Origin: Campylobacteraceae bacterium
GTDB taxonomy: Bacteria > Campylobacterota > Campylobacteria > Campylobacterales > Sulfurovaceae
Assembly: GCA_026986085.1 (NCBI GenBank)
Contig: JALSPE010000169.1
Location: forward strand, 1-6,427
Direction: 5' to 3'
Length of the DNA stretch: 6,427 nt
Position 1 is the first letter of the stretch; each line of letters starts with the position of its first letter. Below, piece by piece: positions 1 to 5,813 of this stretch. Made by a program: the position numbers and the translations under genes. Below the pieces are notes generated by a model. The model had not been told where the DNA came from, made no database searches, and saw only the letters and a program-made list of their open reading frames with translations.

Positions 1-170
1 GCTCAAATAGCTGGTTAGCTAAAGGAGAAAAACCAAAAAGTGGCTCAATTATCTTAGTTCATGGCAATAAAAATGAGCCAAAAGGTGTAGATATTTTATT
101 AAAAATGGTAAAAGATAAAAACATAACTAGTTTAAGTAATATAAAGAGTGCATCATATAATTTAAAATAA
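1..170 (+). CDS. C-terminal fragment of a probable polysaccharide deacetylase (NodB-like), 5' end outside window
   Basis: An open frame enters from the left edge (first full codon at 3) and runs 55 codons to TAA at 168-170. The fragment contains GSIILVHGNKNE, followed by a short helix-like stretch (VDILLKMVKDKNIT) and SLSNI. This resembles the end of NodB-fold deacetylases: a hydrophobic strand ending in Leu-x-His (the conserved C-terminal motif with a catalytic-site histidine), a helix, then a final strand. Such enzymes remove acetyl groups from N-acetylated sugars in peptidoglycan or other polysaccharides, usually outside the cytoplasm. The metal-binding Asp/His motifs would lie upstream, so the assignment rests on one motif and a general fold pattern. 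Another alpha/beta enzyme ending in a similar strand cannot be excluded. That the frame is coding is more certain than the family. Confidence 0.5.
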   Translation, partial: SNSWLAKGEKPKSGSIILVHGNKNEPKGVDILLKMVKDKNITSLSNIKSASYNLK

Positions 171-183
171 TTAACACAATTAA

Positions 184-258
184 AATTCATTCGCGTATAT
201 TTGAGTTAAAATTAGGTTATTTAAGCTTATTGCCTCGAATAAATTCGAGGATCCGATT
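184..258. repeat. REP/BIME-like dispersed repeat, copy 1
   Basis: This is a 75-base unit that aligns without gaps to a second unit at 386-460. The first 20 bases match at 18 of 20 positions (both contain ATTCGCGT). The last 27 bases match except for one position. The roughly 28 bases between are unrelated. The 3' block holds the perfect palindrome CCTCGAATAAATTCGAGG at 233-250, followed by ATCC. The 5' block carries a decayed inverted relative of the same core (ATTCATTCGCG). Two inverted palindromic ends around a variable middle is the architecture of REP pairs (BIMEs). Such elements are typically non-coding and mobilised in trans by REP-associated tyrosine transposases; none lies in this window. 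Confidence 0.6.
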
Positions 259-376
259 AAAACTATTTAATTTTAAGATATTTTTGTGTATATTAGATTT
301 TATTAAGAAGGATATACTCTTAATTCAACCTGATATTCTAAAATTTGTCACACAATTATGTAAAAGTTAAAAACAT

Positions 377-460
377 GGATACGAGAATTTATTCGCGTCT
401 ATTTGAACTTATTACTAGAATTTAAACTTTTTTACCTCGAATAAATTCGAGGATCCAATT
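377..460. repeat. REP/BIME-like dispersed repeat, copy 2
   Basis: This is the better preserved copy. Its right end is the perfect palindrome CCTCGAATAAATTCGAGG at 435-452, running into GGATCC at 451-456. Its left end (377-398) begins GGATACGAG and contains AATTTATTCG. It matches the reverse complement of the right end at about 17 of 22 positions, so the unit is an inverted repeat of two 22-base palindromic modules about 36 bases apart. The left module can also fold on itself, ACGAGAAT against ATTCGCGT with one mismatch. The repeat ends five bases before the stop codon of the minus-strand hydrogenase protease gene, so it sits in that gene's 3' region and could protect or end its mRNA. There is no U-tract after the hairpin on that strand, so a classical intrinsic terminator is not supported. 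Confidence 0.65.
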
Positions 461-464
461 GTAA

Positions 465-995
465 TTATAATTTAAAACTAGGGTCATTTGCTATAGCTAT
501 AATATCGCTTAAAGGTGTATAGGTGTCTCTTTTTTCATACTTAAATCCCTCATTTGTTATATAATTTAGTGCAACTTTTATATATCTTTGAAAGTTATCT
601 TTAAGAGTTTTTGAGAGTTCTATATCAAAAGTTACCTCTTGCGGGATTATACCTAAAATTGTAGTTTTTGGCACTCTTTTTCCTTGAAGCTCTAACATAT
701 CTAAACATTGCAAAACTCCTATCTCGTGCGCTCCTCCACTGTTTAATCCATATCCACTTAACTCATATGATGGAATTTGGTAAATCTCTGCTGCTTTATC
801 ATCAATATCTATTGTATCAAGTATTAATATATTGGAGTTATCTAAAAAGATATTAAATAGATTTATCCCCTCAACACCACCATTAACTATGGCTACCTCT
901 CCAAAAAAGTTATAATTTTTAGCAAGATATGTAGCTGCATATACTCCAAAACCATCATCTTTTTGAAGTATGTTGCCAACACCTAATATTACCAT
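465..995 (-). CDS. [NiFe]-hydrogenase maturation endopeptidase (HyaD/HybD/HupD/HydD family)
   Basis: This 176-residue cytoplasmic protease would cleave the C-terminal tail from a NiFe-hydrogenase large-subunit precursor once nickel is inserted, allowing the subunit to close and pair with its small subunit. The N-terminus has the family signature GVGNILQKDDGFGV. The three positions that bind nickel in E. coli HybD (Glu16, Asp62, His93) correspond by position to Asp14, Asp60 (in ILILDTID) and His90 (in SGGAHEIG). Asp for Glu at the first position is a conservative change. ILGIIPQEVTFDIELS near residues 113-128 also fits the family. The length is slightly above HybD's 164, with a C-terminal extension of about 20 residues. 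The ATG start is supported by AGGAGG at 1001-1006, five bases upstream. No hydrogenase structural or hyp genes are visible, so its client must be encoded elsewhere. Which isotype it serves (hydD, hupD) cannot be decided here. Confidence 0.93.
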   Translation of the reverse strand: MVILGVGNILQKDDGFGVYAATYLAKNYNFFGEVAIVNGGVEGINLFNIFLDNSNILILDTIDIDDKAAEIYQIPSYELSGYGLNSGGAHEIGVLQCLDMLELQGKRVPKTTILGIIPQEVTFDIELSKTLKDNFQRYIKVALNYITNEGFKYEKRDTYTPLSDIIAIANDPSFKL

Positions 996-1000
996 CTTTG

Positions 1001-1006
1001 CCTCCT
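1001..1006 (-). promoter_or_regulatory. Strong Shine-Dalgarno for the hydrogenase protease
   Basis: AGGAGG on the minus strand is five bases before the ATG at 995. It is the strongest ribosome binding site in the window and fixes the start of the protease gene. Confidence 0.8.
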
Positions 1007-1018
1007 ATTTCCCAACTA

Positions 1019-1024
1019 ATTATA
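1019..1024 (-). promoter_or_regulatory. Candidate -10 box for the hydrogenase protease
   Basis: TATAAT on the minus strand (context GTGCGATATAAT) lies in the 44-base gap between the DUF2314 gene and the protease gene, 23 bases before the ATG. No good -35 hexamer is visible, as expected for Campylobacterota sigma-70 promoters. It suggests that the protease can be transcribed independently of the gene upstream. Confidence 0.45.
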
Positions 1025-1039
1025 TCGCACTTCTATATA

Positions 1040-2302
1040 TTAATTTAATTTCTCATATTTTTGTATTATTTTGCTAGTTTCATTTCCAAGAGTAGTTCCA
1101 TCTTTTTTATAGTATATATAGTCAAAAATATCATCTTCATTTACATGAACAACATCACCTTCGTGAACTCTTTTTACATAATATGGCTTATTAGATAAAA
1201 TAGCAGTTATGTTTTTATCTACCCATTTTTTTACCTCGACCCACATCCATTCTCTACGATTTTTTCCATATTTAAATGGAGCTTTAAGTAAAATTGTTTC
1301 GCCAGCATCTAAACCTTTGTTAAATTTTTCTTTTAAATATGGTAGTTTTTTTCTACTTTTTATACTTGCTTTTTTAAGTTCATTATTATATCTATCAGTG
1401 TTAAATATAAGATCTTCTATTCCAAATAGCTCTTCGATAGCTCTATATTGTGCTTTATATGTTCCTTCTTTTTTGTTTTTGGTAAATAAAATTTTAGCAG
1501 CCCTATTATTAGCATCACCCTCTTTTGGTTTAGTTGCCTTTAGATATAATCTTGTTTTAAGCTTTGCATCTTTTGTAGCATTTTTAATTAACATTGAAAT
1601 ATAACTATCTTGTGGTAAATCTTTTAAATTTAAAATCATTGTGTTGTTTATATCATCATATATTGCTTTATAAATAACTACATTTATGATTTTATTTATA
1701 TCATCTGCTTTATAATTATAAACATCATCTATTGACAATTCTGGTAATCCAAATTTTTTCATACCTAATGTTACAATTCTATATTTACCATTATCCTCTT
1801 TATAAAAATGTTTAGCAATATGTCTTATTGGTATTATGCCTCTGCTTTCCCATCCCTCTTTAATTCTGAATATATTCCAATATTTAGGAGTAAATATCTC
1901 TCTACTTTCTATATCGTAAATATATCCATCCATATTTTTACCCATTTTGTATATATACTCATCAAATTTTTTATGTAGAGTGAAGTTATACTTTTGATTA
2001 AAGTTAAAAGTTATTTTATATGCACTATTTACTCTATGTAACCTACTATAATCACCACCAAATCCTCTAGAAAAATACTTCAACTCTTTATCACTTAACA
2101 TAGGGTAATCTTTTTTGAAATTATCTATTTTTTTAATTTCTATATTTGAGAGGTTAAACTCTTCACTCTTTGGAAAATTGATATCCTTTGACTCTTTTGA
2201 ATATATTATATACTCTATAGTTATATTATTCTCTTTTTTTAAAATATCATTCGAGTATAAAAAATTTAACAATAAAAATATTATTAACAAAACTCTATTC
2301 AC
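1040..2302 (-). CDS. Secreted DUF2314-family protein of unknown function
   Basis: A protein of about 420 residues. Residues here count from the upstream ATG (2308); the preferred GTG start at 2302 is residue 3. At 4-19 there is a basic-then-hydrophobic stretch (NRVLLIIFLLLNFLYS), a Sec signal peptide with possible cleavage near Ser19. At about 308-412 is a C-terminal DUF2314 domain with its Trp-rich core: GLDAGETILLKAPF, EWMWVEVKKW, then YYVKRVHEGDVV and DIFDYIYYK. The middle part, with DIESREIFTPKYW (132-144) and TLGMKKFGLPEL (180-191), looks like the region that precedes DUF2314 in longer family members. E. coli YegJ is a small relative; no biochemical role is established. The minus strand reads AAAAGG directly against the ATG but leaves five bases between AAGGA and the GTG, which is why GTG is chosen. 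It is divergent from the CAP lipoprotein gene. Confidence 0.85.
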   Translation of the reverse strand: MNRVLLIIFLLLNFLYSNDILKKENNITIEYIIYSKESKDINFPKSEEFNLSNIEIKKIDNFKKDYPMLSDKELKYFSRGFGGDYSRLHRVNSAYKITFNFNQKYNFTLHKKFDEYIYKMGKNMDGYIYDIESREIFTPKYWNIFRIKEGWESRGIIPIRHIAKHFYKEDNGKYRIVTLGMKKFGLPELSIDDVYNYKADDINKIINVVIYKAIYDDINNTMILNLKDLPQDSYISMLIKNATKDAKLKTRLYLKATKPKEGDANNRAAKILFTKNKKEGTYKAQYRAIEELFGIEDLIFNTDRYNNELKKASIKSRKKLPYLKEKFNKGLDAGETILLKAPFKYGKNRREWMWVEVKKWVDKNITAILSNKPYYVKRVHEGDVVHVNEDDIFDYIYYKKDGTTLGNETSKIIQKYEKLN

Positions 2303-2321
2303 AGCCATCCTTTTAAATGTA

Positions 2322-2327
2322 ATTATA
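2322..2327 (-). promoter_or_regulatory. Candidate -10 box for the DUF2314 gene
   Basis: TATAAT on the minus strand (context AAGATATAAT) lies about 20 bases before the GTG start, which would give a very short leader. AT-rich DNA upstream takes the place of a -35 element. It lies in the 120-base region shared with the divergent CAP gene. Confidence 0.45.
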
Positions 2328-2387
2328 TCTTAATTTATTTTTTATTCTATTTTGTAGATAAAAATCAACCATTGCATCATTCTTGTG

Positions 2388-2393
2388 TATAAT
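2388..2393 (+). promoter_or_regulatory. Candidate -10 box for the CAP-domain lipoprotein gene
   Basis: TATAAT in the context CTTGTGTATAAT is 29 bases before the ATG at 2423. Its distance from the opposing -10 box at 2322-2327 is about 60 bases, so the two polymerase sites could compete or share an operator. The ribosome binding site is AAAGAG at 2412-2417. Confidence 0.5.
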
Positions 2394-2422
2394 TATAAAA
2401 AATTATAGCGTAAAGAGTTTAA

Positions 2423-3685
2423 ATGAAAAGAGTATATCTATTTTTATCAATAGTCCCAATTATTTGGATAATAGGTGGATGTGATGGAGGAGAGAGAAGA
2501 GAAATAGAGCTTGTAAAGGCTACTAAAATAGACTCAGGTTATGAAGCAATTATGGCATCTGATAGAGTAAATAATATTCGTAGTAAAATAGGTTTAAATA
2601 GGTTAATAACTAGCCAAGAGTTAGAGAAATCAGCCTCACTACATGCGCAATATCTAATAGCCAACCACGAATCATCACACTTTGAGATTAAAGGGCATAA
2701 GAAATTTGTTGGTGTCTCTCCACTAGATAGAGCTTTGTATGCTGGTTATATATCTAAATATGTTAGTGAAAATCTCTCTACAAACACTCTTACAGCCGTA
2801 GATTCTGTAGATAATCTATTCTCTGCAATCTATCACAGATTTGGCTTTTTATCTAACAAAATAGACCAAATAGGTGTTGGAGTAGAGCAAGATAGCAATA
2901 GTTTAAAAGATGTAGATTTTGTCTATAATATGGGAAATTCCAATCTTGTAAATCTCTGCAAGGGTGTTAGTATGAGTGGTAATGGAAGCTACTATAATAA
3001 TGTATGCAAAGATAGTAAATTTAAAATATCAGCAAAAAATTATAATGAAGCAATTAATAATTTAAAAAAGATAAATCCAAAGGTTGTTATCTATCCATAT
3101 CGTAATCAAACAGGCGTTAAACCGGTATTTTATAATGAAGACCCAGACCCATTGCCAGATTATGAAGTAAGTGGAATTCCAATTAGTGTAGAGTTTAACG
3201 ACTACTACTTTAAAGATATTAAAGTGGACTCTTTTAAGCTTTTTGATGATAAAAATAGAGAGGTAACAACTAGATTTATGGATAAAAATAGTGACCCAAA
3301 TAGTAGATTTAATAAATATCAATTCGCAATATTTCCTCTAAATAGATTAGAGTATGCAAAAAAATATAGAGCAGTTATAAAATATCACACAAAAAAAGAT
3401 AAAAACAAAGAGTTAAGCTGGAGTTTTAATACAATAAAGCCAAAAGGTGATTTAATCATTGCAAAAGGAGAGGGCGAGAGTATAGAGTTAAAGGCTAATT
3501 CGAGCACAGTTATATATTTTCGACCAAAAGATGCACACGATATATTAAAAGATTTGATTTTTCCATCAAATATAGATGTATCATTTATAGACAACAACAC
3601 AATTAGAGTAAATTTAGATGATAAGAGTGATAGTAGTTTTGAAATAAAAGTTGGTAACCGAAAGATTAATGTTAATCTTCGTTAA
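2423..3685 (+). CDS. CAP (SCP/PR-1-like) domain lipoprotein with Ig-like C-terminal region
   Basis: A 420-residue envelope lipoprotein. Residues 1-19 are a signal peptide ending in the lipobox I-G-G before Cys20, so the mature protein should be lipid-anchored. Residues about 45-175 form a CAP domain: VNNIRSKIGLNRL, then ASLHAQYL, His86 in SSHFE, Glu117 in SEN, and YHRFGFL with His138, then IDQIGVGV. His86, Glu117 and His138 match the usual CAP cavity His/Glu positions. Cys179 and Cys195 could form a disulfide. Residues about 220-337 (PDPLPDYEVSGIPISVEFND through LSWSFNT) look like a bacterial Ig-like beta-sandwich of the Big_5 kind. Residues 341-420 are beta-rich and may be a further small domain. 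Bacterial CAP proteins are poorly understood; envelope, adhesion and hydrolytic roles have been proposed. The ATG follows AAAGAG by five bases. Nothing indicates a specific substrate. Confidence 0.9.
   Translation: MKRVYLFLSIVPIIWIIGGCDGGERREIELVKATKIDSGYEAIMASDRVNNIRSKIGLNRLITSQELEKSASLHAQYLIANHESSHFEIKGHKKFVGVSPLDRALYAGYISKYVSENLSTNTLTAVDSVDNLFSAIYHRFGFLSNKIDQIGVGVEQDSNSLKDVDFVYNMGNSNLVNLCKGVSMSGNGSYYNNVCKDSKFKISAKNYNEAINNLKKINPKVVIYPYRNQTGVKPVFYNEDPDPLPDYEVSGIPISVEFNDYYFKDIKVDSFKLFDDKNREVTTRFMDKNSDPNSRFNKYQFAIFPLNRLEYAKKYRAVIKYHTKKDKNKELSWSFNTIKPKGDLIIAKGEGESIELKANSSTVIYFRPKDAHDILKDLIFPSNIDVSFIDNNTIRVNLDDKSDSSFEIKVGNRKINVNLR
3662..3679. other. Small inverted repeat at the end of the CAP gene
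   Basis: AAGATTAA-TG-TTAATCTT is a perfect 8-base inverted repeat inside the last codons of the CAP gene, ending four bases before its stop codon. It is AT-rich, has almost no loop and no following T-run, so it would be a weak terminator. It may be chance in a sequence of this composition. Confidence 0.2.
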
Positions 3686-3801
3686 TAAATTTGTTGTATA
3701 ATATTTTTAGTTAGTTAGTGTGTAGTAAAAGCATAAATAAGTAACAAAACTAATAAATATAACTTTTTAGCATAAAAATAGTTCAAGCTTTTAAGTTATG
3801 A

Positions 3802-3807
3802 TATAAT
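3802..3807 (+). promoter_or_regulatory. Candidate extended -10 promoter of the TPR-like/murE pair
   Basis: TATAAT is preceded by TGA, giving the full extended -10 pattern TGnTATAAT (3799-3807), 57 bases before the GTG start at 3865. It is the best promoter match in the window. An inverted repeat, TAATACT-ATTT-AGTATTA (3804-3821), overlaps the box and extends into the expected start site. It could be an operator, but in this base composition it may be chance. The ribosome binding site is AAGGAG at 3854-3859. Confidence 0.5.
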
Positions 3808-3864
3808 ACTATTTAGTATTACAGATTATTTAGATATAAATTAATAAAATATAAAGGAGCATTT

Positions 3865-4431
3865 GTGAAATTAGATACAATATTAAACAGAGCAGAAAGA
3901 CAATTTTTAGATAAAAAATATAAGAGTGCGCTCGATATATATGCAATTGCTCTATCTATCGATAAAAATTCAATAGATGCCAAGGTGGGCGTTTTATTAT
4001 GCGATTTGGGTTTAACTTTTGAAGAAGAGGCACAAGTTTTATACTACTACTTTCAAACAATTAAAGATACAACAACAGACCCGATTGCATCTATAGAGAA
4101 CCTCTCAGAGACACTAATTGGTGGAAATTTAGAGAGTGATATATATGCCTTGCTAGATGCAGATATGGCACTTTATGATGGAATAGAGTATGAAGATTTT
4201 TTACATATTATAGATGAGAAAGATAACTTTAAAGAGGCATTTGAAGATGCGATATTCTCTACAAAAGTTATTATCTCTAAAAAGTGGGAGTTTATAGATT
4301 TTATTAAAAAACTTACAGAAAATGGCTACTACTCTGTGGCGCTAGATTACTTGGAGTCTCATGCTCCAATGTATAAGAATGATCAAGAGATTTTAACACT
4401 ATACTCTCTTCTACCAAAAGGTAGTGTGTGA
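3865..4431 (+). CDS. TPR-like protein of unknown function, translationally coupled to murE
   Basis: A 188-residue soluble acidic protein with no signal peptide or membrane segment, so cytoplasmic. Residues 4-40 read like a tetratricopeptide repeat (NRAERQFLDKKYKSALDIYAIALSID, with a following helix containing VGVLLCDLG). Residues 149-182 (ENGYYSVALDYLESH and beyond) look like another helical hairpin. The middle, about 85-130, is rich in Asp and Glu. TPR folds bind other proteins, so a scaffold or partner role is a fair inference; no catalytic motif is seen. The start is GTG, fixed by AAGGAG five bases upstream. Its last four bases overlap the murE start (GTGTGA), so ribosomes can pass from one gene to the next. 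From memory, epsilonproteobacteria such as Helicobacter and Campylobacter also have a small unknown gene just before murE; that this is its orthologue is not verified. Confidence 0.85.
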   Translation: MKLDTILNRAERQFLDKKYKSALDIYAIALSIDKNSIDAKVGVLLCDLGLTFEEEAQVLYYYFQTIKDTTTDPIASIENLSETLIGGNLESDIYALLDADMALYDGIEYEDFLHIIDEKDNFKEAFEDAIFSTKVIISKKWEFIDFIKKLTENGYYSVALDYLESHAPMYKNDQEILTLYSLLPKGSV

Positions 4432-5714
4432 AATACCCTTTAAAAGACAAGCTCTTTGTTACAGAAGATAGCAGAGAGGTTGGTGAAGATATCTACTTCT
4501 TAAAGACATCTCAAAACTCTAAATATTTAGAAAAAATAGATAAATCTATAACAGTAATAGAGCCAAAAGAGTTAATAGATATTTGGGGTTTAAGTAGCTT
4601 AAAAGTTATAGGAATTACAGGCACAAACGGAAAGACTACAACAGCTGCAATTATCTACTCGTTGCTTACAGATTTAGGGCATAAAACAGGACTTCAGGGC
4701 ACTAGGGGCTTTTTTTTAGATGATAAAAGAGTAGAAGATAAAAGTTTGACCACACCATCTATACTGCAAACTCTACACAATATGAAGATAGCAAAAGATG
4801 AGGGTGCAGAATACTTTGTTATGGAGGTTAGCTCTCACGCTATTGTTCAAAACAGAGCTGAGGGGATAGAGTTTGCACTAAAGATATTTACAAATGTAAC
4901 TCAAGACCACTTAGATTATCACAAGAGTGTATCAGAGTATCGACAGGTAAAGAGCCAATTTTTCTTAGATGACGGATTGAAATTGATAAATAAAGATGAA
5001 TCTAAAAAGATAGTTTTTAACCCCACTAAAGCTTATACATACTCGCTAGATGAGCCATCAACTTTTAAGATAGAAGCTTTTACTCTAAATAGTGGTATAA
5101 AAGCTGCAATTAACCATTTAGGAGAGATGGAGAGTTTTGAATCTAATTTAGTAGGGCTTTTTAATGTTTACAATTTAGCAGCAGCCATCTCAGCTGTTAA
5201 GCTAGTAACCAACCACTCTCTAAAAGAGATATGCGATGAGGTGATAAATTTTGGTGGAGTAAGTGGGCGAATGGAAGTTGTATCTCACAACCCTGCTGTT
5301 GTTGTAGATTTTGCTCATACTCCAGATGGAATACTTAAAGTTTTAGAGAGCATAAAAGATAAAGACATCTCAGTAGTATTTGGAGCTGGTGGAGATAGAG
5401 ACAGAGATAAACGCCCGAAAATGGGTTTAGCAGCAGCTAGATACGCTAAAAAACTCTACATTACAAGCGATAATCCAAGAAGCGAAGAGCCAGAAGCTAT
5501 AATTGCAGATATTATAGCTCCATTAAAAGGCAAAGAGGGTGTATATGTTATTCCAGACAGAAAAGAGGCAATCAACAGAGCAATCAAAGAGTTAAAGAGT
5601 AGCGAAATTCTTCTAATCTTAGGTAAAGGCGACGAAGATTACATAGAGATAAAAGGCAAAAAATACCCTTTTGATGATAGAGTGATAGCAAGAGAAGCTA
5701 TAGAAAAACTATAA
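4428..5714 (+). CDS. murE: UDP-N-acetylmuramoyl-L-alanyl-D-glutamate--2,6-diaminopimelate ligase
   Basis: A cytoplasmic Mur ligase that uses ATP to add meso-diaminopimelate to UDP-MurNAc-L-Ala-D-Glu, the third stem-peptide residue of peptidoglycan. Visible motifs in order: P-loop GITGTNGKTTT (62-72), TTPS (108-111), EVSSHAI (133-139), DHLDYH with the carbamylated-lysine position Lys175 (YRQVKSQ), SGRME (279-283), DFAHTPDG (294-301), GAGGDRDRDKRPKMG (319-333) and DNPRSEEPE (348-356). DNPR is the signature for diaminopimelate rather than lysine. The protein is 428 residues against about 495 in E. coli; the loss is in the N-terminal domain, about 58 residues before the ATPase core, a form I associate with epsilonproteobacteria. 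GKGDEDY (399-405) has Asp where E. coli has His (GKGHEDY). The GTG start overlaps the previous gene and is served by AAAAGG at 4416-4421. No frameshift is seen. Confidence 0.97.
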   Translation: MKYPLKDKLFVTEDSREVGEDIYFLKTSQNSKYLEKIDKSITVIEPKELIDIWGLSSLKVIGITGTNGKTTTAAIIYSLLTDLGHKTGLQGTRGFFLDDKRVEDKSLTTPSILQTLHNMKIAKDEGAEYFVMEVSSHAIVQNRAEGIEFALKIFTNVTQDHLDYHKSVSEYRQVKSQFFLDDGLKLINKDESKKIVFNPTKAYTYSLDEPSTFKIEAFTLNSGIKAAINHLGEMESFESNLVGLFNVYNLAAAISAVKLVTNHSLKEICDEVINFGGVSGRMEVVSHNPAVVVDFAHTPDGILKVLESIKDKDISVVFGAGGDRDRDKRPKMGLAAARYAKKLYITSDNPRSEEPEAIIADIIAPLKGKEGVYVIPDRKEAINRAIKELKSSEILLILGKGDEDYIEIKGKKYPFDDRVIAREAIEKL

Positions 5715-5751
5715 AATCTATTGATGTTATAATTGCATCTCTAATCTATTT

Positions 5752-5767
5752 TGTAACTACAGTTGCA
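5752..5767 (+). terminator. Possible weak terminator after murE
   Basis: TGTAACT-AC-AGTTGCA can pair over seven bases with one G-T pair. The T-rich run (TTTTTTTT at 5780-5787) is 12 bases further on, not directly adjacent, so this is a poor match to an intrinsic terminator. It is listed because the thioredoxin gene behind it has its own promoter-like box. Confidence 0.2.
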
Positions 5768-5788
5768 TAAATTTTAATCTTTTTTTTG

Positions 5789-5794
5789 TATAAT
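5789..5794 (+). promoter_or_regulatory. Candidate -10 box of the thioredoxin-like gene
   Basis: TATAAT directly follows a run of T ending in TTTG, the T-rich upstream context typical of Campylobacterota promoters, 19 bases before the ATG at 5814. The ribosome binding site AAGGA (5804-5808) lies five bases before the start. The leader would be very short. Separate transcription from murE is likely. Confidence 0.5.
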
Positions 5795-5813
5795 AATCAA
5801 AAAAAGGATTTAA

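Noticed and set aside
435..452. Intrinsic terminator for the hydrogenase protease
   Set aside because: On the minus strand the hairpin is followed by TAAAAAAG, not a U-tract, and the same palindrome occurs at 233-250 away from any gene end. A repeat family explains it better.
184..460. CRISPR array
   Set aside because: There are only two units, they are 75 bases long with divergent middles, and the gap is not spacer-sized. No cas gene is present.
668..856. Plus-strand open frame of 62 codons
   Set aside because: It lies inside the hydrogenase protease gene on the opposite strand and has no ribosome binding site or family likeness.
1209..1604. Plus-strand open frame of 131 codons
   Set aside because: It is the antisense shadow of the DUF2314 gene. 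Its Phe/Leu/Ser-rich product is typical of the reverse strand of a Lys/Asn-rich gene.
2115..2333. Plus-strand open frame of 72 codons opposite the DUF2314 start
   Set aside because: It covers the opposite strand of the signal-peptide region and ends before the CAP promoter. No independent support.
3062..3600. Two minus-strand open frames (3062-3322 and 3385-3600)
   Set aside because: Both are antisense to the well-supported CAP lipoprotein gene and encode no recognisable protein.
4710..4717. Run of eight T in murE as a phase-variation tract
   Set aside because: Eight T is not unusual at this base composition, the frame is intact, and phase-variable loss of an essential ligase is implausible.
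5728..5733. TATAAT just after murE as the thioredoxin promoter
   Set aside because: A box in better context (T-run, 19 bases before the start) lies at 5789-5794. The earlier one may be chance in AT-rich DNA.
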